Source of the DNA: Shewanella holmiensis
GTDB lineage: Bacteria > Pseudomonadota > Gammaproteobacteria > Enterobacterales > Shewanellaceae
Direction of reading: 5' to 3'
Assembly: GCF_025370255.1 (NCBI RefSeq)
Contig: NZ_JAMTCD010000013.1
Location: 1 to 64,000, forward strand
DNA length: 64,000 nucleotides
The position numbers and the translations under genes were made by a program. Positions within the stretch are counted from its first letter, which is position 1. Each line of letters begins with the position of its first letter. The notes under the pieces are model-generated. The model searched no databases. It saw only the letters and a program-made list of their open reading frames with translations, and was not told the origin of the DNA. This document shows positions 1 through 6,645 of this stretch, one piece after another.

Positions 1-117
1 CTGTTGAAGAGTGATTCGCAACGCGTGGCATTTTTACTATGCGTTGCGTTTAGTGTTTAAGGTGGTATGCGGGAGCTTTGGTATTGCGTTGCTCACACCT
101 TAACAGGATCGTTGAGG
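1..117 (+). repeat. VCR-like integron attC site, left-truncated by the window edge
   Basis: The stretch folds on itself as an attC does. CTGTTGAAGAGTGA at the left edge pairs with TCACACCTTAACAG (about 93-106), and GCAACGC (18-24) pairs with GCGTTGC (41-47). It ends in a GTTRRRY-like core, GTTGAGG, at 111-117. The inner CAACGCGTGGCATTT and GCGTTTAGTGTTTAA segments resemble Vibrio cholerae VCR repeats, from memory. The matching RYYYAAC core would lie just left of base 1. It marks the boundary between an upstream cassette and the one starting at 111. Confidence 0.75.
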
Positions 118-168
118 CTGTAGAATTACTCATTTGGTCAAATTTTTAGCTGATTTTAGGGGACTCAA

Positions 169-291
169 ATGGATTGCTTAGTGCGAGATAATCGCTTAGA
201 AAGCGATACCGGAGGTCTAGAAAATGGCCAAATTTATAAAAATAGAAATTCTACAGGCTCGTTAGGTTTCCATGGGAAAGTGTGGGAGTAA
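169..291 (+). CDS. 40-aa cassette-encoded hypothetical protein
   Basis: ATG at 169 is preceded by a good ribosome binding site (AGGGG at about 158-162, six bases away). The frame stays open for 40 codons to TAA at 289-291. The product is hydrophilic with many Asn, Gly and Arg residues, has no signal peptide or membrane segment, and I do not recognise it. Its stop is three bases before the start of the next ORF, so the two are probably co-translated from one cassette transcript. The strong ribosome site and position inside an attC-bounded cassette are the main reasons to believe it; length alone would not be convincing. Confidence 0.5.
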   Translation: MDCLVRDNRLESDTGGLENGQIYKNRNSTGSLGFHGKVWE

Positions 292-294
292 AAT

Positions 295-540
295 TTGAAA
301 TCGTTAATCATTATTCTCACTGGCTTGGTATTTTCTTTTTATTTCAGCGACATAAGATCGGAGAACTCCTTTTATAGCGTTATCTGCCCAATAGGTATTT
401 TTATATTTCTTTTTTCACTCTTAATATGGAATGCACTAAGAAACAACCAGGGCAACGGTGGTAATTCATCGGGTGATTCAGGCGGTGGCTTCAGTTCGTC
501 TAGTGGCGACTGTGGTGGTGACGGTGGCTGTGGTGATTAG
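295..540 (+). CDS. 81-aa two-TM cassette protein with Gly/Ser/Cys/Asp tail
   Basis: The start is TTG at 295, with GGGAG (about 284-288) six bases upstream. Residues about 3-18 and 29-47 are hydrophobic and predict two membrane segments. They are followed by NQGNGG and a low-complexity tail (about residues 50-81) ending SGDCGGDGGCGD, with two cysteines among Gly, Ser and Asp. Similar Gly/Cys-rich tails occur on small membrane proteins of unknown role. A small two-TM cassette protein beside a tiny hydrophilic partner could be a toxin-antitoxin-like or stress membrane pair, but nothing in the sequence proves a function. The stop is followed directly by the attC site. Confidence 0.6.
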   Translation: MKSLIIILTGLVFSFYFSDIRSENSFYSVICPIGIFIFLFSLLIWNALRNNQGNGGNSSGDSGGGFSSSSGDCGGDGGCGD

Positions 541-560
541 CCAGCAAGTCGTGGATGCTC

Positions 561-636
561 ACCTAACTAGTGGTTCAAATCGTTCGCTTCGCTCACTGGG
601 ACGGGCTAAAGCCCGCCCCTTAACCAAACGTTAACC
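561..636 (+). repeat. integron attC recombination site
   Basis: R''-type core ACCTAAC (561-567, fitting RYYYAAC) is followed by TAGTGGTT. The mirror arm CCTTAACCAAAC leads to GTTAACC (630-636). The arms TGGTT and AACCA pair. The centre carries ACGGGCTAAAGCCCG, a perfect small hairpin, and CGTTCGCTTCGCTCACTGGGA, a sequence type I associate with many marine cassette arrays. Length is about 76 bp. The last core departs from GTTRRRY at one position, as degenerate terminal sites often do. Confidence 0.75.
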
Positions 637-690
637 CATAGAAATTTTTATCCGAAACTGACGAGTTAGAGTTAAGGCTTTAACTCGGAA

Positions 691-873
691 ATGTCCAAAA
701 GTGAGTTTCAAACTTTGTTGTCACTCTTTCTCTGGATAGCCACGTTGATTGAGTCTAAGTTTCAATCTTTATTGTCACATTTGGCCTATGGTAGCCAATG
801 GAAACGAGCTTCGGAAGTAGAAAAGTTTCAAACTTTAATGTCCTCCGACAAGTTGTATAATAATAGCAAGTAG
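691..873 (+). CDS. 60-aa hypothetical ORF with three FQ(T/S)L(L/M)S repeats
   Basis: The ORF opens at ATG 691, shortly after the attC at 636. It contains three related 20-bp DNA repeats (704-723, 758-777, 824-843) that encode FQTLLS, FQSLLS and FQTLMS in the same frame. No ribosome binding site of note precedes it. The repeats are as conserved in DNA as in protein, so this may be a non-coding repeat that happens to be open rather than a gene. No attC follows, so the cassette array seems to end here. A small ATGCCT/AGGCAT hairpin lies just past the stop (876-895). Confidence 0.25.
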   Translation: MSKSEFQTLLSLFLWIATLIESKFQSLLSHLAYGSQWKRASEVEKFQTLMSSDKLYNNSK

Positions 874-1152
874 ACATGCCTTCTTTATCAGGCATTCAAC
901 ATTGGAATATATAATCAATGTATTAATAAAAAACATTACACAACAGCAAGATAACAACCAAGAAACAACTGAGTTACAAGCCAGTGTTCAGCGCACACAT
1001 TTTTGATTATCATCAACTTTACATTTCCACCCGCTAACCATTTCACGTAGAATTTAGTTTGTACTAACGTGCGCAGCAAAAAGACTGAGTAAGATTAAAA
1101 CGCTTAACAAAAAAACCTAGCCTGACACTTAAACATTGACCGGTAATAGTGA

Positions 1153-1746
1153 ATGAAGAAACAGCCTGTATATCAACAATCTTATGCTGATGCGGAAGCG
1201 GAAACGCTATCCTTAGCAGAGTTACTTGATTCCGTTGAAAAATCAGAATCACCTGCCGATGAGGTGTTAAATAAAACCCAAGAAGCAATCGAAAAAGCCA
1301 ACGATCGCCTCGATTTTATTGTCTACCTAACCATTAAAGGGATTGATATAACATCCCAAGAAATGATTGCGAAAATTGCTTACAAGTTTGACTGTGATCC
1401 ACATCAGATCATCGAAGACATGCACACGCTAACTAACAAAAGTACCTGGAAACAACATAAAGTCCGCTTAAAAGATAAGATTAATCAGCAGCTATTGCGT
1501 AAGTCAGCCTTAACCGCAGCAAGAAAGAATGATATTTCAAATAAGATGCTACAGTCTTTTTCGTTTGATGCGGAAACGTTACTTAATCTGTCCACGCAAT
1601 TTGAATGTCGACCAGTTCACATAGTCGATGATATTCGTCATTTCAAAAAATTCTCGACTCAAAAACAATTGTTGATTGAGCAACGCAGTAAAGCCCCCAT
1701 AATCCGTGCATTTACCCGTTTTGCGCGCTTCAATCTTCAATATTAG
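1153..1746 (+). CDS. 197-aa hypothetical protein with internal duplication
   Basis: I do not recognise this protein. It is soluble and charged, with no signal peptide. Residues about 57-92 and 128-163 look like copies of one module: each has an aliphatic helix, then F-(D/E)-C-x-P-x-x-I-(I/V)-(E/D)-D-(M/I). The spacing and helical pattern resemble small HTH-like or three-helix units, which would suit a nucleic-acid or protein adaptor, but this is inference. The C-terminus is basic. It stands alone between the integron end and pepO. The start at 1153 has only a weak ribosome site, so the true start is uncertain. Confidence 0.6.
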   Translation: MKKQPVYQQSYADAEAETLSLAELLDSVEKSESPADEVLNKTQEAIEKANDRLDFIVYLTIKGIDITSQEMIAKIAYKFDCDPHQIIEDMHTLTNKSTWKQHKVRLKDKINQQLLRKSALTAARKNDISNKMLQSFSFDAETLLNLSTQFECRPVHIVDDIRHFKKFSTQKQLLIEQRSKAPIIRAFTRFARFNLQY

Positions 1747-1966
1747 CGCGTTGTTTTAATAATATAATCTGCCCATATAATCAACATTCTCATTGCCTAT
1801 TTATACTCATACTTCCTTTTACCATCTTATTAAGCTCAGATTAATCTATACCCTTTAGGCTGTAATTTAAAATTTGCTAACAATTCATTGTTTGACTTTT
1901 AAACTCATTCTTAGAAGATGAGGGTGAATTTTTAGCCCTAAAAAGCCAGTAAGGAAACAGATAACA

Positions 1967-4036
1967 ATGAAAAAATCCTTAATTGCCATCGCATTAGCAA
2001 GCACCTTTCTTAGTGCATGTGGCACCTCAGAAATCGCCAAAACCGACAGCCCAGTAGTCAAGACTACTGCTGTTAACAAAGCTGAATTAGGTGAGTTTGG
2101 TATTGATTTAACCGCCAGAAATGAAGCCGTTAAGCCAGGTGATGATTTCTTTATGTATGCCAGCGGCACCTGGTATGACAACTTTGAAATGCCCGCGGAT
2201 AAAACGCGTTATGGTGCATTTACCGCGTTAGCCGAGCGCAGTGAGGTTCAAGTCAAAGCCATCATAGATGACATTACTAGCCGTCAAAATTTAAATGCCG
2301 AAGAGCAATTAATTGCTGATTTTTACCATGCTTACATGGACACCGACACCATCAATAAACTTGGTGTAACGGCAATAAAACCTACCTTAGATCAAATTAA
2401 CGCGATAAAAAATACTGATGATTTAACCAAGGTATTTGGCCAATCTTGGTTAACCAATGCCCAATCACCAATTTATGGTGGCATGTGGTTCAATCGCCTT
2501 GATCCAAACCAATATGAATTATCTGTGGGTGCTGGCGGATTAGGCTTACCTGATCGCTCTTACTATTTAGAAGACGATGAACGCTTTATAAATATCCGTA
2601 GCGCTTACGTTGACCACATTGCCAAAATGCTTACATTTGCAGGCATCGCTGAGGGTAAGGCCCGCGCTGAAGCCATTTTAGCGCTTGAGACAAAAATTGC
2701 TGAAGGTCATTGGCCACGAGAAAAGCGCCGAGATCGCGACTTAACGTTAAATCAGATCAAGCGTGAAGATTTAGCGAAAGCTTATCCTCATTTTAATTGG
2801 GATCTTTACTTTGAACAAACCGGTTACAAGGTCCCGCAACTTAACATGTCGCAGCCTGAGCCGATTAAGGCAATGATTGCATTAGTGAATGAGCAACCAT
2901 TAAATGTATGGCAAGACTATTTAACTTTCCATACATTGACCAATAACGCCGATTTGTTGTCAGAAGACATTTACAACACCAACTTTGACTTTTATGGTAA
3001 AACCTTAAACGGTCAAGAAGAGCCACGCCCTCGTTGGAAACGTGCCGTGGATGAAATGTCAGCGACAGAATCATTAGGTTTTGCGATTGGTAAGGTCTAT
3101 GTTGCCCGTTATTTCCCTGAATCATCAAAAGCACAAATGGCTGATTTAGTTGAAAACTTACGTACTGCATTAGGCCAACGTATTGATGGGTTAACTTGGA
3201 TGAGCGATGACACCAAAGTCAATGCCCATGCCAAATTGGCCGCTTTCACCCCTAAAATTGGTTATCCAGATGTGTGGCAAGAATTTGATGGCTTAACCCT
3301 ATCAAGTAAAGATTTAATAGGCAATATTCACAAATTACGCCAATACTTCCATGCCGACAGCGTCGCTCAAGAGCTGCAAAAAACGGATCGTAACCGTTGG
3401 GGCATGACACCACAATACGTAAACGCTTACTACAATAGCTCGTTCAATGAAATTGTGTTCCCTGCTGCCATATTACAGCCGCCATTTTTTGATCCCAATG
3501 CCGATCCAGCCGTCAACTATGGTGGTATTGGAGCGGTAATTGGCCATGAGATGGGCCATGGATTTGATGATCAAGGTTCAAAGTCTGACGCTAACGGTAT
3601 TCAACGTAACTGGTGGACCGATACCGATCGCGCCGCATTTGAAGCCAAAGCCGATCAATTAGCGGCGCAATACAGCTTATATGAACCCATCAAGGGTAAT
3701 TTTGTTAATGGTCGCAACAGCCTTGGCGAAAACATTGGTGACGTAGGCGGTATAGCAATGGCTTACCATGCCTACCAGTTAAGTTTAAACGGCAAGGAAG
3801 CACCAATCATTAATGGCCTAACCGGTGACCAGCGCTTCTTCTTAGCATGGGCACAAGTATGGAAAGAAAAACGTACTGAACAAAGTATGTTAAGCCAGCT
3901 TAAAGCCGGTACCCATGCTCCTGGTCATTATCGTGCACTTGCGCCTCGTAACCATGATGCTTGGTACAAAGCATTTGACGTAAAACCTGGCGATAAGTTG
4001 TATTTACCAGAAGATCAACGCGTACGTATTTGGTAA
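1967..4036 (+). CDS. pepO: M13 family zinc endopeptidase (PepO/neprilysin type), lipoprotein
   Basis: M13 metallopeptidases cut oligopeptides. The 689-residue length is right for the family. A lipoprotein signal with lipobox LSAC (Cys about 18) places it in the envelope facing the periplasm. The zinc motif HEMGH is at 527-531, and the third ligand lies in ENIGD at about 588, followed by GG, as in neprilysin. The upstream NAYYNSSFNEIVFPA block is the family's substrate-binding signature. The start has AAGGA about ten bases upstream. It is monocistronic, with a strong terminator about 110 bp downstream. A second dipeptide-releasing lipoprotein (M3, at 27.7 kb) suggests a shared role in peptide use. 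Confidence 0.93.
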   Translation: MKKSLIAIALASTFLSACGTSEIAKTDSPVVKTTAVNKAELGEFGIDLTARNEAVKPGDDFFMYASGTWYDNFEMPADKTRYGAFTALAERSEVQVKAIIDDITSRQNLNAEEQLIADFYHAYMDTDTINKLGVTAIKPTLDQINAIKNTDDLTKVFGQSWLTNAQSPIYGGMWFNRLDPNQYELSVGAGGLGLPDRSYYLEDDERFINIRSAYVDHIAKMLTFAGIAEGKARAEAILALETKIAEGHWPREKRRDRDLTLNQIKREDLAKAYPHFNWDLYFEQTGYKVPQLNMSQPEPIKAMIALVNEQPLNVWQDYLTFHTLTNNADLLSEDIYNTNFDFYGKTLNGQEEPRPRWKRAVDEMSATESLGFAIGKVYVARYFPESSKAQMADLVENLRTALGQRIDGLTWMSDDTKVNAHAKLAAFTPKIGYPDVWQEFDGLTLSSKDLIGNIHKLRQYFHADSVAQELQKTDRNRWGMTPQYVNAYYNSSFNEIVFPAAILQPPFFDPNADPAVNYGGIGAVIGHEMGHGFDDQGSKSDANGIQRNWWTDTDRAAFEAKADQLAAQYSLYEPIKGNFVNGRNSLGENIGDVGGIAMAYHAYQLSLNGKEAPIINGLTGDQRFFLAWAQVWKEKRTEQSMLSQLKAGTHAPGHYRALAPRNHDAWYKAFDVKPGDKLYLPEDQRVRIW

Positions 4037-4144
4037 TCCAGTCACTTTACTGAGGATGATTCTCGCGCCGCATTGTTTTACTAATCAATGCGGCGTACTA
4101 ATCAGATAAGTCCATACAACAGTGACTTACAGCTTTAAAAACTC

Positions 4145-4177
4145 AAATGCCAGTCAGCTAACTGACTGGCATTTTTG
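4145..4177 (+). terminator. rho-independent terminator of pepO
   Basis: Perfect 11-bp stem ATGCCAGTCAG/CTGACTGGCAT (4147-4157 and 4162-4172) with a CTAA loop, followed by five T. Confidence 0.85.
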
Positions 4178-4306
4178 TATCTAGCTAATCTGAACTCTGA
4201 TCAAGAGATTTGCTAATTTATTCATACAATTAATAAAAAATTATACACCTTGAGCCAGCAATTTTGAGTGATAACAAGGCGAACCTCACGTACCATTAGC
4301 AAGCCT

Positions 4307-4372
4307 ATTGCAAGTCAATACAACATAATGAGTGTTGAAAATAGCCGCTAAAAATAGATTGATTAACCAGAG
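4307..4372. repeat. dispersed 66-bp intergenic repeat, copy A
   Basis: This stretch aligns without gaps to 44114-44179 at roughly three quarters identity. The shared blocks are CAAGTCAAT, AAAATAGCCGCTAAA and ATTGATTAACCA. It lies in the 350-bp space between the pepO terminator and the end of acuI. Both copies are intergenic and neither is open as a gene. Origin unknown. Confidence 0.6.
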
Positions 4373-4386
4373 TCCTGGCTCTCTAA

Positions 4387-5367
4387 CTAGCCAACTTTAA
4401 CAACGATACGTCCGCGAATATTACCGGCCATTAAATCATTAGCCCCTTGAATCACACCATCAAGTGTCATCTCAGTAGCAATATCATCAAACATTTCAGG
4501 TTCTATAATGTCAGCAAGACGCTGCCATGCTGTTTCACGATCAGCAATCGGACGCATCACACTGTCAACACCCGCTAATGTGATACCACGTAAAATAAAT
4601 GGCATGACGGTGGCGGGAAGATCCATTCCTTGTGCCAAACCACAAGCGGCAACCGTACCACCGTATTGAATACTGGCACAAATGTTAGCTAAAGTATGAC
4701 TGCCAACAGAATCAACTGCCCCTGCCCAACGCTCTTTGGCCAATGGGCGACCAGGCTCTGACAATGAATGACGGTCAATCACTTCTTTAGCCCCCAACTT
4801 ATGCAGGTAAGCTGTCTCTTCTGCACGTCCCGTTGAAGCAACAACGCTATATCCTAGCTTAGCTAAAATCGCTACGGCAAAACTACCGACACCGCCATTA
4901 GCACCCGTCACTAAGATATCGCCTTTCTCTGGTGTCACACCATTTTTTTCTAGTGCCATAACACATAACATGGCAGTGTAACCCGCCGTACCAATCGCCA
5001 TAGCCTGACGCGGTGAAAATGCTTTTGGTAAAGGGATCAACCAATCACTTTTTAAACGAGCCTTTTGTGCTAATCCGCCACAATGGACTTCGCCTACCCC
5101 AAAACCATTTAATAATACTGTATCGCCTATCGCAAACTTGCCCGTATCTGATTGTGAAACAACCCCAACCATATCGATACCTGGCACCATAGGGAATTGT
5201 CTAACCACAGGGCCTTTGCCAGTAATAGCTAAACCATCTTTATAATTTAATGTGCTGTAAACAACGTCGACAGTCACATCCCCCTCTGGCAATAAGGATT
5301 CATCAATATCTTTTAAAGCTGCACGATAACCTTGTTCATCTTTTTCAATTAAAATGCCACGAAACAT
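4387..5367 (-). CDS. acuI: acrylyl-CoA reductase AcuI (YhdH family, NADPH-dependent)
   Basis: AcuI/YhdH proteins are medium-chain dehydrogenase/reductases that reduce toxic acryloyl-CoA to propionyl-CoA with NADPH, detoxifying acrylate such as that from DMSP cleavage. The 326-residue length fits. NYKDGLAITGKGPVV (about 41-55) and VPGIDMVG (61-68) are family signatures, and the dinucleotide site is VTGANGGVGS (153-162). No zinc-ligand set is present, as expected for this branch. GGAGG sits just upstream of the start. A TetR regulator precedes it on the same strand, and an AcuR-like operator lies at 5381-5395 in the 90-bp gap, which supports acrylate-linked regulation. Confidence 0.9.
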   Translation of the reverse strand: MFRGILIEKDEQGYRAALKDIDESLLPEGDVTVDVVYSTLNYKDGLAITGKGPVVRQFPMVPGIDMVGVVSQSDTGKFAIGDTVLLNGFGVGEVHCGGLAQKARLKSDWLIPLPKAFSPRQAMAIGTAGYTAMLCVMALEKNGVTPEKGDILVTGANGGVGSFAVAILAKLGYSVVASTGRAEETAYLHKLGAKEVIDRHSLSEPGRPLAKERWAGAVDSVGSHTLANICASIQYGGTVAACGLAQGMDLPATVMPFILRGITLAGVDSVMRPIADRETAWQRLADIIEPEMFDDIATEMTLDGVIQGANDLMAGNIRGRIVVKVG

Positions 5368-5380
5368 AAAACCTCCAATT

Positions 5381-5395
5381 TAGACCGACCGTCTA
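5381..5395. promoter_or_regulatory. putative AcuR operator in front of acuI
   Basis: TAGACCGACCGTCTA: inverted arms TAGAC/GTCTA around five bases, immediately upstream of the acuI ribosome site. It differs by one base from the site at 6110-6124 in front of the regulator gene. Two near-identical palindromes in front of a TetR gene and its neighbour are the classic pattern of an autoregulating repressor. Confidence 0.7.
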
Positions 5396-5457
5396 TTTAA
5401 ATGTAAAAAATTTTGTTTACTATCACTCAATCAACTAGTTAACAATTACAACTGAAT

Positions 5458-6099
5458 TTATTTATCTTGAGTGAGTAAGCCTGACATAAAAAAATCATAA
5501 TAATCTTGTAAAGGTTTGACGCTTTGTATCAACTTTGCACGGCTAACCGCACCTTCCCAACCTACCCAAAATAGTTCAGCTAATAGCGTACAGTCGGCAT
5601 TAGGGTGAATATCCCCTTGGGTTTGAGCCGCTTGTAAACAAATGGCTAACCTTGTCTGCCAACTCAAAAAAATATCTATCAGTTGTTGGCGATAACTGTC
5701 GGGTAATAAATCCACCTCTTGGCCTAAATTACCTATCAGACAGCCACGTTTAAATTGATATTGGGTCATACCAACTTTGGCTTTATTCACAAACAAACTT
5801 AGTCGGTGAATCTCTGAAACCGACTCATCCGCCAAGCACTTATCAAGTTGATGCATAAAGTAGGCAGCATAGTTTGCGATAACTTCCTGACCAAAGGCTT
5901 CTTTACTGGCAAAATAATGATAAAAAGAGCCCTTAGGTACGCCGACCTTTTTTAAAATGAGATCAATCCCCGAACCGGCAAACCCAGTTTCGGTTAACTG
6001 TTCAAGCCCGCTGCGAATTAAAGCCGCTTTGGTGTCTTGATTATCTCGACTCGCGTTAGGCGGTCTACCACGACGTGGTTTAGTTGTTATCTCATGCAT
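5458..6099 (-). CDS. acuR: TetR/AcrR family regulator, AcuR-type
   Basis: A 213-residue TetR repressor. A basic tail with RRGRPP (about 9-14) leads into the DNA-binding domain, whose helix-turn-helix GIDLILKKVGVPKGSFYHYF spans about 44-63. The C-terminal domain, with CLIGNLGQEV at about 140-149, is of the TetR_C type seen in AcuR-like proteins. It lies 90 bp upstream of acuI in the same orientation. The palindrome at 6110-6124 is about ten bases before its start, so it probably represses its own promoter and acuI until an acrylate-derived ligand binds. The AcuR name rests on the pairing with acuI; the ligand is inferred. Confidence 0.8.
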   Translation of the reverse strand: MHEITTKPRRGRPPNASRDNQDTKAALIRSGLEQLTETGFAGSGIDLILKKVGVPKGSFYHYFASKEAFGQEVIANYAAYFMHQLDKCLADESVSEIHRLSLFVNKAKVGMTQYQFKRGCLIGNLGQEVDLLPDSYRQQLIDIFLSWQTRLAICLQAAQTQGDIHPNADCTLLAELFWVGWEGAVSRAKLIQSVKPLQDYYDFFMSGLLTQDK

Positions 6100-6109
6100 G
6101 GGTCAATAT

Positions 6110-6124
6110 TAGACCGATCGTCTA
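6110..6124. promoter_or_regulatory. putative AcuR operator in front of acuR
   Basis: TAGACCGATCGTCTA, arms TAGAC/GTCTA with a five-base spacer. It is one base different from the acuI operator at 5381-5395 and lies about ten bases upstream of the regulator start codon, where bound repressor would block RNA polymerase. Confidence 0.7.
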
Positions 6125-6394
6125 TTTAAAAACAAGTTCGCAATTCAAAAGTGTGAAAAAAAGCACAAATATATTCGTTTCGCCTAAAACGATTGTTCAA
6201 TGATAAATATGTTGTAAGCCATAAAAGCGATGAACATTGACATAATATCAATCAGAGCAAGCCTGTTAAGCCATCTTAAAAAACCTTAAGGAAAATAGAA
6301 ATGCTGAAATTGATACTGTCATTAAGCCGATAATGAAAGTTGGTTTGATATGAAGCCTATTAATATTCACTCTGAGAAAAAGAATGATCACTAG

Positions 6395-6409
6395 GCACCA
6401 TTACAGTGC
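6395..6409. promoter_or_regulatory. NtrC-like binding site, distal
   Basis: GCACCATTACAGTGC matches the enteric NtrC consensus GCACCA-N3-TGGTGC at 10 of 12 defined bases. It lies about 200 bp upstream of the sigma-54-like promoter of the ammonium transporter, a normal enhancer distance. This 546-bp space before the transporter shows no gene. Confidence 0.55.
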
Positions 6410-6492
6410 ACCAACTTACAACATTCGCGCACTAAAATAGTACAACTCCCACTATCGTATCCTATTAAAACCATTCAATTAGCAAGAGTTAC

Positions 6493-6507
6493 GCACCAAT
6501 ATGGTTC
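6493..6507. promoter_or_regulatory. NtrC-like binding site, proximal
   Basis: GCACCAATATGGTTC matches the NtrC consensus GCACCA-N3-TGGTGC with one mismatch. Its centre is about 98 bp from that of the distal site and about 90 bp upstream of the -24/-12 element. A further half site, GCACCA, occurs at about 6546-6551. Confidence 0.6.
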
Positions 6508-6584
6508 ATGGGTTTGAAATATTTAATCAATATTTTCATTGTGTTGCACCAATAACTGACATTTTTTTATTTAACACCAATAAA

Positions 6585-6601
6585 CAGGAATGATTTTTGC
6601 T
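6585..6601 (+). promoter_or_regulatory. candidate sigma-54 (-24/-12) promoter of the ammonium transporter
   Basis: CAGGAATGATTTTTGCT has the invariant GG (6587-6588) and GC (6599-6600) separated by exactly ten bases, with a TTTTTGCT -12 half. The -24 half is AGGAAT rather than TGGCAC, so this is a plausible but imperfect match. Its position about 45 bp before the start codon and below two NtrC-like sites is what makes it credible. Confidence 0.5.
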
Positions 6602-6645
6602 TTTTTAAGCCTAAGGCTATTTTTCAAACCATATCAGGACTCTTA

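Larger units (their letters stand above)
111..635 (+). mobile_element. integron gene cassette with two small ORFs
   Basis: The cassette is delimited by the attC core at 111-117 and the next attC core at 630-636. It holds two plus-strand ORFs in a tight pair (169-291, 295-540), followed at once by its own attC site. One cassette carrying two short coupled genes is less common than the usual one-gene cassette. No integron integrase is visible in the window. Whether this is the distal end of a full integron or an integrase-less cluster depends on sequence to the left of base 1. Confidence 0.65.

Noticed and set aside
1064..1288. Minus-strand ORF of 74 codons
   Set aside because: It overlaps the better plus-strand gene at 1153, has no ribosome site and odd composition, so is treated as a shadow frame.
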